A DNA stretch of 64,000 bases from Siphonodentalium dalli. Lineage: Eukaryota > Mollusca > Scaphopoda > Gadilida > Siphonodentaliidae. The translations under genes were made by a program, and so were the position numbers. The stretch is from positions 98,639,345 to 98,703,344 of the forward strand of contig CP136061.1 in NCBI GenBank assembly GCA_032622095.1, in the 5' to 3' direction. The notes under the pieces are model-generated. The model did not search any database. It had not been told where the DNA came from and saw only the letters and a program-made list of their open reading frames with translations. How positions within the stretch are numbered: the first letter of the stretch is position 1; each line of letters opens with the position of its first letter. Below are positions 36,005-46,931 of this stretch, piece after piece.

Positions 36005-36545
36005 CTAACAATATTTCTGATTGGGCTAAAGCCGTCACATGATAATCCGGGGAAAAGTCATATTGCACTCCCGAAAGTCATATTGAACTAAATCGAGTCC
36101 AATTTATAGGGATTCCGTCATTTGCGCGACGTAACGAAATCAGTGAAATTGTGACGCGCGCGCAATACTCTGGTGGATTAGCAGACGTTTCTCTTCCGCG
36201 TTGAGTTGTTTTTTTCACTTCCTTGTTTACTGTTCCAAATCATGCTTTCTGATGATAAAATACGGCCTTTTATAGAGAATCAAGTGCCGACAAACACCAA
36301 AAAATAATCACAAAAGTTTTATTCCCAAAATTTGGATAAACATACAGATGGATAATAAAAATGTCATTATACAATGTTGTGTACAGTATGTGTTTTTCTT
36401 GTACTCGTTTAGGTTGTGGTGAGAAGTCACATTGGACTCGACACTGCTTGTCTCGTCCAAAATGACGTTTCACCACAACATGGACGAGTACAAGAAAAAC
36501 AAATACTGTACACAACATTGTATAATAACTTTATATTAATATTGG
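36005..36545. mobile_element. Hairpin-ended element, copy 2 (inverted)
   Basis: It is the reverse complement of 33175-33745, with moderate divergence. The terminal hairpin is at 36363-36530. Together the two copies form long inverted repeats about 2.26 kb apart. Confidence 0.7.
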
Positions 36546-37270
36546 AATTTTGAAGTCTATTATTCATCCACAGAGGTGTTCAAGAAAACAGAGCAGACGC
36601 GGCAATAGAAGAGAAGAAGGATTCCTGTTTATTGGTGGGAATTGTTGAGATGTTGTGTAAGTCGTCAAATGTCCAACTGTTGAACATATTTTGACCAACA
36701 TTTCTTTGAACCATAACAATTACTGCGCAGTAAGAATTATATGACAAAACAAAACCTGACTGAATTGGAAAGTACACATATCTGTCGTAATTAATGCTGA
36801 TAGTTGAAGAAATTATTGGCCGACAAAGATGGGGTATCTGCACAAATCATGTCATTCATAGATATTCAGAACCAGCTTCGCCAGTAATGGGTGGCCGCCG
36901 GAAAAGATCCAGGACTACTAGCATATGCTATATGTAGAAGTTCCCCGAAATGTTAACGAAGGACAATATGCAAATATGGTTTCGAAATGCGTGTTGTGCG
37001 CATCGGTTATCCAAAACGGATCATGCAATTAAGATGTATTCAATCAAACGAAATGAAAACATCCGGTTAATTTGATGTCAAGCATCCGGTGGTGTGGGAG
37101 TTACCAATTTAGTGGTGTTTGAAATCGATACTATATTGAAACAAAACTGGAGTGCCAGATTTCGCCCAATCAAGCTCCCCTGGGTTACATGGGATAGTTC
37201 CGTAACAATGCAACATAGTATACGTCTGATCACAGAATCTGACATTTCAACAACTTTTACACGAAAACTA

Positions 37271-38942
37271 GATCATGCCATGAATCTCTACTTTAGCTAC
37301 GCCCGTATATATCATATTCCACCAGTACAAATTATGGGAACTGTTTGATGTTGTGATCGGAAAGTGTATAACATTGAAAACGAGAGGCCGATCACGATCG
37401 GCATATGTTTAACCCATACCTTGGCGATAGCGATTAGCTATTTTTATAAATCCTTACACCAACCTTTTCATGAGTGCAAAAGTTTCAAATATTCACACTT
37501 TATATGGTGATCGTGTGAAAAAGATTTACGTATCACATTGTGTCAACAGGATTGGTGGAGGATGTTAATATTTTTAAGCAAATAAACCAAATGACCCTCA
37601 TTTGCAGGTTAGGGTTGTGTTATCATAAACTATGCCAAGAACTATAAACATAATCAATGGAAATATTTGAGTTATCAAATCGGATAGTATGGGGGTAATC
37701 TTACCCAAACAGAAAACAAAACTGGACCAGAGAGTCATCAATCACAGTTTGACATATGATAAACAAAGCCTGCCAGCCACCACTGTCATGCTTAGCATGT
37801 AGTATCTAATGTCCATAGTAATAAATAACTCATTTCAATAACACACCTGGTCTGTGTGATATGTTCTCTTCAAATTCACAGCAGCAAAGAGGTATTAATT
37901 ACTTGAATTATAAAGGACAATAACTCTGTTAAAATATATCGGATCAAACCCAAATTCGAACTCGATCTGTATTTAGGGGTGATAAATTCATATACCAAAT
38001 TTGGTATTGATCAGATGAAGAACATGCTAAGAAAACCCTAGGTAAGAAATATGAGGCAGATCAGAAGAAACATGTTCAACTTATTGCATTGGATAGCATG
38101 TGTGTGAAGGGTTAATTATTTTCTAAACCGATCAACCAATCAATACCAAAAACTACACAGGTGAGGGGTGTGTCATCATAAACCTACATATATCAAATAT
38201 GAACACAATCGGACACAACATACTTCGGTTATAGCATCGGAAATAGTTTTTTTGATTTTTTTTAAATCGGATCAAACCCACATTCGAACTCGATCTGTAT
38301 TTTGGGCTGTGAAACTCATATACCAAATTTAGTTCCAATCAGATAAAAAAAAAGTCGAAAAAGGGCCATAACTGTAACAAAAACTCGGATCAAACCCAAA
38401 TTCGAACTCGATCCATATTTTGGACTGAGAAACCCATATACAAAATTTGGTTCTGATTGGATAGAAAATGTTTGAGTTATCGCATTACATGTGAAGTGTC
38501 TACGGACGGACATACAGACGGACGGCTAGACGGACGTACGGACGGACGAACGACGAGTGGTCACTCCGGACGTTGACACTTATATGTGTACCATACTATG
38601 GTATGGGTACACATAAAAATAGTGCAGATAATATATTTTCTTAGTTACTACCTGTTGCTTTACTTGCTTAATAATGTACTTCACCGTTGGTAAAGGTCTC
38701 AACTCGAAATTGCACGATTTAAGTGACTTTGTGAGCGATTTTTCATTCAGTTTTAATTATAATATGAAGTAGATTATTGAGGAACAAGTATTAACAAAGA
38801 ATTATAGTCCCTGATGTGCTTGTTCAATGTCATAAAGTTCCCGGTAAGAAGGGATCAGAACAACAACAAATTCCCAGGTGCTGTACTGGTGGAATATGAT
38901 CTCTACGGCGTAGATAAAAGTTGAGATTCATGGCGCATGATC
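37271..38942. mobile_element. Foldback MITE family A (copy 5), split by a 1.2-kb insertion
   Basis: The left half (37271-37380) and right half (38616-38942) are family A. TA lies at 37269-37270 and 38943-38944. A further direct repeat ACACGAAAACTAGATC lies just outside both ends. Confidence 0.65.
37381..38615. mobile_element. Insertion with hairpins at both ends and internal direct repeats
   Basis: It begins near GCCGATCACGATCGGC (perfect hairpin) and ends with TGTGTACCATACTATGGTAT then GGGTACACA (hairpin). Inside, CAAACCCA(A/C)ATTCGAACTC recurs about 37946, 38273 and 38392. A GGACGGAC-rich run precedes the end. No open frame of note. I do not recognise the superfamily. Confidence 0.5.
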
Positions 38943-39055
38943 TACACGAAAACTAGATCGACCAGAGTCGCAGTAAAATGCTTAAACTTCCACAACACTC
39001 CTTAGTTTGTGTAGCACTATAGTAATATATCGGCTTACCGATTCAGCCTCGTGCA

Positions 39056-39372
39056 CAAACTCCATGCAGCGCCCTCTACGTTATCACTGCGATATATCAC
39101 TGCCACAAGGATGGTACTTTGCGGACGAATACATCCATTTTTACATATCGTCGGAACTATATTTAGTCACTTATTATCTTATTTTGACCACCAAAAGTTT
39201 GCAATAATGGTAATTCTTTCGGTTTATAATAAGAATAATATGAACTAAGCCAACCTAGACAATTATAATCCTAAAACATAAGAACTAAGAACACGTAATA
39301 AATCCTTACCAACTGTCCTTATGGCAGTTGTATCTCAGCGTAGCGATGGGAGATAACTCTGCCTGGAGTTTG
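39056..39372. mobile_element. MITE with 9-bp target duplication (family D, inverted copy)
   Basis: It begins CAAACTCCATGCAGCGCCCT and ends CTGCCTGGAGTTTG. Flanks are CCTCGTGCA (39047-39055) and CCTCGTCCA (39373-39381). It is the reverse complement of 7244-7559. Confidence 0.75.
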
Positions 39373-40400
39373 CCTCGTCCATACACAATCAACATATTGC
39401 ATACGGACTACTTTCCATTAGAATATCCCGACTGTTGTCGGAGTAGAACGAAGTATTTTAGTCCCGAATAACGGGAATTCCCATTGTATTAGTTTAACAT
39501 GCCAGCGTGCGGTTTGTATTTCCGGATTCGTGTAATGAGTTTTAAATAGCAAAGATAGTGATACATGACTATGTGACTATGTTTCCAATTATTCCGTCGT
39601 GTTTTTTTTATGTTTGCTGGACTCTGGTGATTGCATGCACAAAACGTTGGACTTTAGGACACTTGAGTTGCAAGTCAGCCAAATGTCCTACAATATTGTG
39701 GTCATACTGGAACATTTACCCATTAATGTAAGCACAACGAAAGGGCAGCATAGCACTTGACCTCTGAATATACAGCACAGTTATTTAGACAACCCCACAT
39801 CACCATCAGTGTTGCCTAGTGTGTCTTTATATGACGGAAGTGCGATTTCGCCATTATTAAGATTATTCGGTGTTTATAAACACAGGGAATACAGAACAGA
39901 TGGTAAGGCTATAACCTCGCGAAAACACGTGAAGCGAGACAGGCACATAAATTCCGGATAATCAAATTCGCCGTGATAGACAGGCGGTGCTTATATAGGT
40001 GATGGCTATTCTTCAGACTGCAGTAGACCTATACCACGCTTGGCATCGAATCACAGCATGTTCTTTTTTGGATTACAACTTTCATTTCCGCCCTTGAGTT
40101 GTGATTGATTCAATGTGATAGATCGTTGGCTGCATGCTGTGGGTTATGGGTGGGAGGGCAACTGTATGGAATACCAAAGTAGGCCATACCAGGGCAGATA
40201 GGTCAAATAAAGAATATTCTCAAGAGTGAGTCAAGACTGGTATATATGTGTCTGGTGTTTCTGCTTGAACAACACAGTTGACAGTTTCTGTGTAATTTGG
40301 CTTCGATGACAAAAACATCAAATGCACATCATGGTATATAGTTTAACATACGCCCGAATGACCTGCATGGGTTGACTGACCGTGGTTGGATTAAGACATG
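39373..40400. other. Stretch without recognised features
   Basis: No repeat shared with the rest of the window was seen and no convincing coding frame. It is one of the few apparently single-copy stretches here. Confidence 0.4.
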
Positions 40401-40429
40401 CGACCGCCTATACCAAGTGTTCTCGGTCC

Positions 40430-40496
40430 ACAACAGCTTGGGATATCGGTTGGTTGATGAAAAAAGAATCAACCCAACGATATCTTAAGCTGTTGT
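40430..40496. ncRNA. Candidate small hairpin RNA (pre-miRNA-like inverted repeat)
   Basis: Two 29-30-base arms (ACAACAGCTTGGGATATCGG... and its near complement ending CTTAAGCTGTTGT) enclose a loop of about 8 bases. Differences are two G-U-compatible changes and two mismatches, all on the stem. Length (67 bases) suits a pre-miRNA. I do not recognise the arm sequence as a known miRNA, so a MITE remnant is equally possible. Confidence 0.3.
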
Positions 40497-40779
40497 AGCT
40501 ATAGCTATCGCCATACAAACCGACTCCCTCGCCCACCGAATAAAGCATTGGAACAAGGTTTGTAACCATTATGTCTGACCCCCCCCCCTCTTCGCCGTCA
40601 TTAACAGATGTTGTCATCCTTGTTTCTGTTGTGCCATTGTTGTTATACATGCAAATGTTGTCCGGGAAATATATTCGACATCCTTAAGATGAAATTTAAG
40701 TATATTATACGCCGGTTTATATTCATCTCCGAATATGGAGACATGTCACTCCTTGAGATATATTATGCAAAAAGGAATT

Positions 40780-41450
40780 TGCCATGCAATAATCATGAAG
40801 TTACGTTTAGCTTCACTACCACTGGTGGTGCGACCGCCTTGTTTGACCCACTGACAGTTTTCTGGGTCGTGTCTGTGAAAACACTTTCGAAGGACATTTG
40901 ACAAATTGCCGCCGGTAAATGAGAAGCTACACAACATCGGTCGGAACCTGTCAGACCACTATGGAATCCTATTACGGCCACTTGCTAATGGCGCTTTCGG
41001 CGCACTTTTTGTCGCTTTCGGCGCTTTTGGCGCGCGCGCCGAAAGCGACAAAATGTGCGCCATTAGCGTTGTTTCGGCGCGCGCCGAAAGCGACAAAACA
41101 TGCGCCATTACGGCCGATCGGCGCACATTTTGTCGCTTTCGGAGCGATGCGCCGATCGCGCCGAAAGCGACAAAAAGTGCGCCGAAAGCGCCATTAGCAA
41201 GTGGCCGTAATAGGATTCCATAGACCACACTATATTCACTTCCGATTACTCGCACTTGTTACCGGTTAATTGGAGCTGAGAGAGCCGACCAACGGAGAGA
41301 AGAGGTCTCAAGAGTCGGCGAGCCTCGCCTTCCCAGACATTACTCCTACATTAAAGATGAAATTTCTCTTGTCCGAAAGATTCATGGGTATAGACAATCT
41401 TGAGTAGAAGACACCAGTTAGCATAGCAACATCTGCCGCCAGAAATCGAT
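40780..41450. repeat. Interspersed repeat R2 (copy 1), containing an insertion
   Basis: It contains GGGTCGTGTCTGTGAAAACA, TTGACAAATTGCCGCCGGTA, GAAGAGGTCTCAAGAGTC and CCTCGCCTTCCCAGACATTA. Other copies are at 41640-41940 plus 42340-42480 and at 43190-43560. The insertion at 40960-41222 interrupts it. Confidence 0.65.
40960..41222. mobile_element. 263-bp GC-rich compound palindrome with 65-bp perfect inverted ends
   Basis: Bases 40960-41024 (start TATGGAATCCTATTACGG) are exactly complemented by 41158-41222. The target duplication GACCAC lies at 40954-40959 and 41223-41228. The uninterrupted site CAGACCACACTATATTCAC is seen in repeat R2 at 43417-43435. Inside, the motif GCGCCGAAAGCGACAAAA... 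occurs about five times in alternating orientation. Frames in it are artefacts of the repeats. Confidence 0.85.
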
Positions 41451-41639
41451 AATTATTCCCAATTTCTTCCACATTCTGGGATACGATATATGTATGTTAC
41501 TATTGTGAGAACATCAGTCTATATATAGTCATCTGTGATCTGTGTACATTCATCAATTGAAACTTTATTTTACACACTTTATTTGTCGAAAATGTGTGAA
41601 AGCAGATGCTTCCCATATGATTTTATCGGGAATGGTAAT

Positions 41640-42480
41640 ACAGAAGTTTTCCCTTTTGTTGTTGTTGTTGTTGTTGTTATTGCAATCGAGGACAAGATAC
41701 TACACATTTAGACGAAGTTTAAGTACATTACACCGGTTCAAACTTGTTCGTGACCATTGCGACCTGTCGCAAATCACGGTTGGTATAACCAGTGGTACTA
41801 GCTGCCACACCCAGCGGCCGTGTTCTGGGTCGTGTCTAAGAAAACACTTTCGAACGACGTTTGACAAATTGCCGCCGGTAAATAAGAAGTTAAACGACAT
41901 AAAACGGAACCTGCCGCCAGACCAATGTCTCTTCATTCCTAGCCTGAAAATAGTCATTAATAGTGTGTCTGTCATTTGCAGAATTAGGTACCCAGAGGGT
42001 GAACTTAGTGATGCTATCCCGCATATCGGGCTAGCATCACAAAATTCAGCCTCCAGGGACCTCATTCTGCTTATGCCTCGTCTTCTGGGAAGTATCTATA
42101 ATATCAAATTAACATAATTTTAGTAACTTTTTCCCTTCTTGGCAGTTTCTAGATAAATAGATAGAATGAATAATCGAGGTGCCCAATGGGTGAACATCAC
42201 CAACTGGTGAAATTGGGGGAATTCAATCTGATCCTAGATCTCACGTAGCAGTGGAGGCCTAAGCAGAATTGGATTCCCATATGGTGAACTTGGTGATGCT
42301 AGCCCTCTTGGGACCTCATTCTGCAAATGACAGACACGCTATTTGCAGGTTTGCATCATTCCCGATGACACTCACTTGTTACCAGGTAATTAAGAGTCCG
42401 GGAACCTCGCATTCCCAGACATTTACTACTACATTAAAGTTGGCATCTCTCTCAAGTTCTCAACCGCAAAATATAGCATA
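41640..42480. repeat. Interspersed repeat R2 (copy 2), split by a foldback element
   Basis: The left part 41640-41940 and right part 42340-42480 (ACTTGTTACCAGGTAATTA) match the other R2 copies. Family B element 41955-42340 lies between. A GTT triplet run (about 41657-41677) is at the left. Confidence 0.6.
41955..42340. mobile_element. Foldback element, family B (copy 3)
   Basis: It starts GTGTCTGTCATTTGCAGAAT and ends ATTCTGCAAATGACAGACAC. Internal hairpins surround GATGCTATCCCGC / CGGGCTAGCATC. The central part resembles that of copy 1. Confidence 0.7.
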
Positions 42481-42498
42481 CAAAACATGAGTCGGAGT

Positions 42499-42997
42499 AA
42501 ATCATGTCATGAATCTCTACTATGGCTAACACTCGTAGAGATCACAGGTCCCCAGAACAAAAATTGACCCCACCCCCAATAATACTTAATCTATAGGATT
42601 AAGTATTATTGGGGGTGGGGTCAATTTTTGTTCTGGGGACCTGTGGTAGAGATCATATTCCACCAGTACAAAACCTGGGAACTTTTTTAAGTTTTGACAG
42701 GGAACCTTATAACGTCGAAACATAACTTGGGGAATATATTTCTAAGTTATTATCGGTTCCTTAATAATACACTTCACTGCTGGTGAAAGTCCTAACTGGA
42801 AATTGTATGTTTTTCTGTTACTTGTATGAGCCGATATCGCAATAAACATTGAATTAATTACCAAGGAGAAATTCCATAATTGTACACGACGCAAAGCAAA
42901 ATCGCTCACCAACTCACTTAAATCGTGAACAGATCATAACAAAGAAATATCCAAGGTTGTGTACTGGTGGAATATGATATCTACGCTCGCAGTGATC
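42499..42997. mobile_element. Foldback MITE family A (copy 6), with a nested palindrome
   Basis: The left end ATCATGTCATGAATCTCTAC and right end GTGATCTA are degenerate. The internal order matches other copies except for the insertion at 42543-42645. Confidence 0.65.
42543..42645. mobile_element. 103-bp perfect palindrome with 8-bp target duplication (hAT-like MITE)
   Basis: Arms of 49 bp (starting CACAGGTCCCCAGAACAAAA) are exact complements around a 5-base loop TATAG. GTAGAGAT is duplicated at 42535-42542 and 42646-42653, and the host family A sequence elsewhere has it once. An 8-bp duplication and CA(C)AGG ends suggest the hAT superfamily. Confidence 0.85.
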
Positions 42998-43189
42998 TAG
43001 TCGGAGACACCAAATTATATAGAAGCATCTGCCACCAGACATTGATTTGGAGTCACGTGTTCTTTAACATACACGGATTGGATAATAATGCTACTATATT
43101 GAAAATATTGTGTTTGTCCATTGGAAAAATTGTACACACTTTTGAGTCATATGAGTGTACCAAATGCTTATATGGTGTTTTATGAATAT

Positions 43190-43560
43190 AAATACAGACA
43201 TATCTTCAAAATAAGTTGGATAGAAATATGCGTTGTTGCTGTTCCGTCTAAATTTGGCTACTGTGTTTTGTTTGGCAGAAAGTGAGCTACCGTCAGATCT
43301 TATCCATGCATTCACTGACATATTTTTAGGTCGTGTCCGAGAAAACACTTTCGAAGGACATTTGACAAATTGCGCCGGTAAATTAGAAGCTATATAAGAC
43401 ATCGGTCGGAACCCGTCAGACCACACTATATTCACTTCCGATTACTCGCACTTGTTACCAGGTAATTGGAGCTGAGAGAGTCGACCAACGCAGAGAAGAG
43501 GTCTCAAGAGTCCGGGAGCCTCGCCTTCTCAGACATTACTTCTACTCTGTACCATCAAGA
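43190..43560. repeat. Interspersed repeat R2 (copy 3), uninterrupted
   Basis: It carries the same blocks as 40780-41450 but without the GC-rich insertion, and gives the empty-site reference. Confidence 0.65.
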
Positions 43561-44470
43561 GCGTGCTCCTATAAATTGATACACAATCGCCTATATAGCA
43601 ATATAATTAACAGAATCGGTGCCTACTGTAATTCTAACTCACAGAAAGAATTCAGCCAATCAGAGCGACGTAGACAGGGGAGATAATTAACTTTTTTATT
43701 CACTAACGAGATAAATTTGCTTCAAAGGCGACGAGTCAATATTGCTGAAAAGATTGACTGTGACATACCGTCTATGCGTGATAAGATATTGTAGGCCTGA
43801 TTGTCCATCATGCGACCTATTTACTGTTGAGTAGATATATTCCCGTGAACTTAATAATGCATCTTTGTCCATATCTGAAGACTGTTCCCATGACCTTAAT
43901 AATCAATGTATCTTTGTCCGTGCCTTGAGATGGTATCCATGGCCTTAATGACGTGTGGCTATGTTCGTGCAAGTCACTCCGAACACCAGGTTGGGCGATA
44001 ATGAATAGGAATAATAATTTCGTGCGATTCATTTGTCAACCGAGGCGGCTGGTGGTGTAAAGTCGCGGTCACCGACGGACACTAATAATTCATACCAGCC
44101 ATATGTGTGTGACTCAGTTTGCGATCGATTTACAGACCGGCCACGCGGGATAGTCGACCAAGGATCGGTTCGAAGACCAATTACTCGCCCCTGGGACAGA
44201 GGTGTTCGATTCGGCAAATAGTCCAATCTTGTAGGGGCAACAGGAACAACGTTCATTTCATTTCGCTGATTAATTGACCAAATGATACGATCGACAGGAA
44301 AATGGTGGTAGTGTCCGAGCGGTCAGCCAATCCATTCTTCGCGCCCATCGTTACGAATGCAAGCAATTTGTTCTAATGAACTAAATACTCTCCATAGATT
44401 TTAAGGGCCATATTATTGTTCCCACTGACTCCACTGTATTCGGGTGACTCAGTTGGTAAGGAGGTAGATC
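43561..44470. other. Stretch without recognised genes
   Basis: At 44030-44260 the base composition rises in GC and frames are open on both strands (62 and 75 codons), but no family is recognisable. Near 44313 there is TGTCCGAGCGGTCAGCC, like a tRNA-Leu/Ser A box, without a proper B box. Confidence 0.35.
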
Positions 44471-44474
44471 AATA

Positions 44475-44703
44475 GATCATGCCACGAGTCTTTACTCTGG
44501 CTAACGCTCGTAGAGATCATATTCCATTGGAACAAAACCTTGAAACTTTGGAAGTTTTGACAGGGAACCTTATAAAGTCAAAAACATAACGCGGGGAATA
44601 TTTATAAGGTTCCCTGTCAAAACCTCAAAACATTCCAAGGTTTTGTACTGGTTGAATATGATCTTTACGGGCGTTAGCCATGGTAGATATTCATGACATG
44701 ATC
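44475..44703. mobile_element. Foldback MITE family A (copy 7, internally deleted)
   Basis: The inverted ends are intact (GATCATGCCACG... / ...CATGACATGATC, TA on both sides at 44473 and 44704). The middle half is missing, leaving 229 bp of nearly pure inverted repeat. Confidence 0.75.
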
Positions 44704-46290
44704 TAGTAAGGTGCTGGACGCATTAGATCGACACAAACCATCCAGAAATTGCGATGCTTATTCGAATCGAGATGAGCGCGGATTGTGATGATTCATACAT
44801 ATTAAGTATATTAAACATATTCGTACATCGTACATATCAGTTGCTTTCCGAGGGACGGTGGTTTCTACGTGATGTGATGTGATTTCTCGGTGAAATGAAC
44901 CGTCTGCGCTGTCTGTCTTCCACCCGCAAAACAAACAACATCGTGATGTGCATGGCATATATATATAGCGGCTGAAGAGATGATAAACCCCTATAACCGA
45001 ACATCCACTACGTTAAGGATATTACATGCACAGTTCTGGTACCATGATTAAGGAATAAAATATATCGCCTGTGGAAATATTTTACGTAATTTATTTTTTA
45101 TTTTATTTATTTATTTATTTTTTATAATTTCCCTGTGTTTTTGTCGAAATATCCAACCCTTACCAACAATTGTTTACATATGCACACACGCGTATGACAT
45201 TTTGATATGGAATCTACATGAAGCTGACTTAATACATATATAATACTATATAACGGTTTATTCAATCGGGATGTGTCCCTGTAAATTTTCACAAACCTCC
45301 ATGTTTAATAGCGGTCGTCCGATTCACCGATCTAATCCCTATCGAAATTCAAACAAAAACAAAAATCTCAAACAGTATATCCTGCCAGCATGCGGCATGA
45401 GAACGCACAGATTGAAACCGGTTGTAATTGATTTATTCTGTTGCGAACTGTACCAATTAAATCTTCAAATGCCGTCCATTTTATCCGGAAGGGCCGCAGG
45501 TGAAACAACTCAAGTGGGCAAAGGTTTGAGATGTAGTTGTCAGGTTCATATTTCCAATTATTCAATGACGCCCTGCACAGGAGTACATACAGATGTTCGG
45601 GGAGACCCACAAGCTAATTGGAAGATAATAGGGGCCGACCTAGCAGGTACGCGATGTATTACTTTAGTCTTAGATCATGCGGTATAGATCTATTTGGCAA
45701 ATATCTTAGGGCTGTACTACTTATACAGATTCAAAGGACTAACAGATCGAGCAATGTCTTGATAAAATAAACCTACACCGGGTCATCTACACAAAGAAAA
45801 ATACGGCATGGATAAGTACGTTTATCACAAATCCTCAACCTGCGGGGGTAGTATACCACATCAGTCTCTTCCGCGGAAGTATAAGCCGCCGTAAGTATCT
45901 CAAAGCTTATATTGAGGATTTGGAAGATCACCTCCAGATTTTTTGGAGTTTTTGGTGTTTAAAGAGAACTCGGCCGAATATGCTGGTTTAAATATATTTA
46001 TTTATACCATCAATCAACATATTTAATGAATTTGACAATATTTGATATACATGTAATGACCTGATATTTGGATACATAATATATTAAGGGCGAAGAGGAT
46101 CTAACAACACGCAAATCGTCGCTTATATGTTGGGTTATGTCCTCGGAAAAGAATACAGATGTCTATAGCGTGCACATGAACATGTATATATAAAGGCGAG
46201 CGAAGGAAAAGATGCTAAGTTGAAGCGGACAGGGTATGGAAATAATGATAATGCTGAACTGATGAACCTGCTGAGGTCAAAGGACAGCTG
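44704..46290. other. Stretch without recognised features
   Basis: It contains a T/A-rich TTTATTT run at about 45088-45125 and a 138-codon plus-strand frame at 45271-45687 with no recognisable motif. No shared repeat was noticed. Confidence 0.4.
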
Positions 46291-46291
46291 G

Positions 46292-46356
46292 ATATTGAGA
46301 GAGAGGGGGGGAGAGAGATAGAGAGAGAGAGGGGTGAGAGAGAGAGAGCGAGAAAG
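46292..46356. repeat. (GA)n-rich low complexity
   Basis: GAGAGAGA runs broken by GGGGGG and single substitutions. Confidence 0.9.
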
Positions 46357-46565
46357 GGTGTGGGTTATACAACACTGCCATGTGGTTATAAATGTTTAAA
46401 TTGACATTTTCTCTATATATTGGATTTCTTTTCTGTTTGTTATTTTTGAGTTATTAGGACTATGCTGACGACTTCGGAAATGCAGTGAATCAAACAACTA
46501 TGCTATATATAGTTGGTTAACAATGCCGAACATACTCATGAGATAACGGATCTCATTTGGTTTAA

Positions 46566-46927
46566 CCCTTTACCCAACAGAATGTCCCTGTGCCAATGCA
46601 TTCTCTTATATATGCGAGTCGACCATAGGTCGCCTCGCATATATAAGAGAATGCATTGGCTTAACACATTAAAAATTATAAAATTGTTAAAGAATGTAAG
46701 AAAAAATGGTAAAAAGTGTTAAAAAAAGATTTTTTTTAGGCCAATAGTCGACTCGCATATATAAGAGAATGCATTGGCACAGGGCATAACTGTAACCATC
46801 ACAATGTGATCAATGAGCCGGTTCCAATGATATCCATATTTGTATGGTTTTATTGAGACAGACCCAAGATAATTTAGGCTGTTGCAGCTTTATTTGGGCG
46901 TTTTTGGCCGGTTTGTTTGGTAAAGGG
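46566..46927. mobile_element. piggyBac-like MITE (family G, copy 1)
   Basis: TTAA (46562-46565) precedes CCCTTTACCCAACA, and GTTTGGTAAAGGG precedes TTAA (46928-46931). TTAA duplication with CCCTTT ends is typical of piggyBac-type elements. Inside is the same palindrome pair as in family C (CCCTGTGCCAATGCATTCTC ... GGCACAGGG), the second palindrome reduced to half. Confidence 0.8.
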
Positions 46928-46931
46928 TTAA

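Noticed and set aside
40960-41255. Arg/Ala-rich frames across the GC-rich palindrome
   Set aside because: They are open on both strands because of the repeated GCGCCGAAAGCG motif, not because of coding.
41542-42117. 191-codon plus-strand frame as a gene
   Set aside because: It crosses repeat R2 and a foldback element, and its residues come from known repeats.
44033-44256. GC-richer stretch open on both strands, possibly a retrotransposon tail
   Set aside because: Only 62-75 codons, no protease, RT or integrase motif visible, and no terminal repeats.
44313-44375. Possible tRNA-Leu/Ser (TGTCCGAGCGGTCAGCC)
   Set aside because: No B box at the right distance (only GTTACGAATGC) and no closing acceptor stem.
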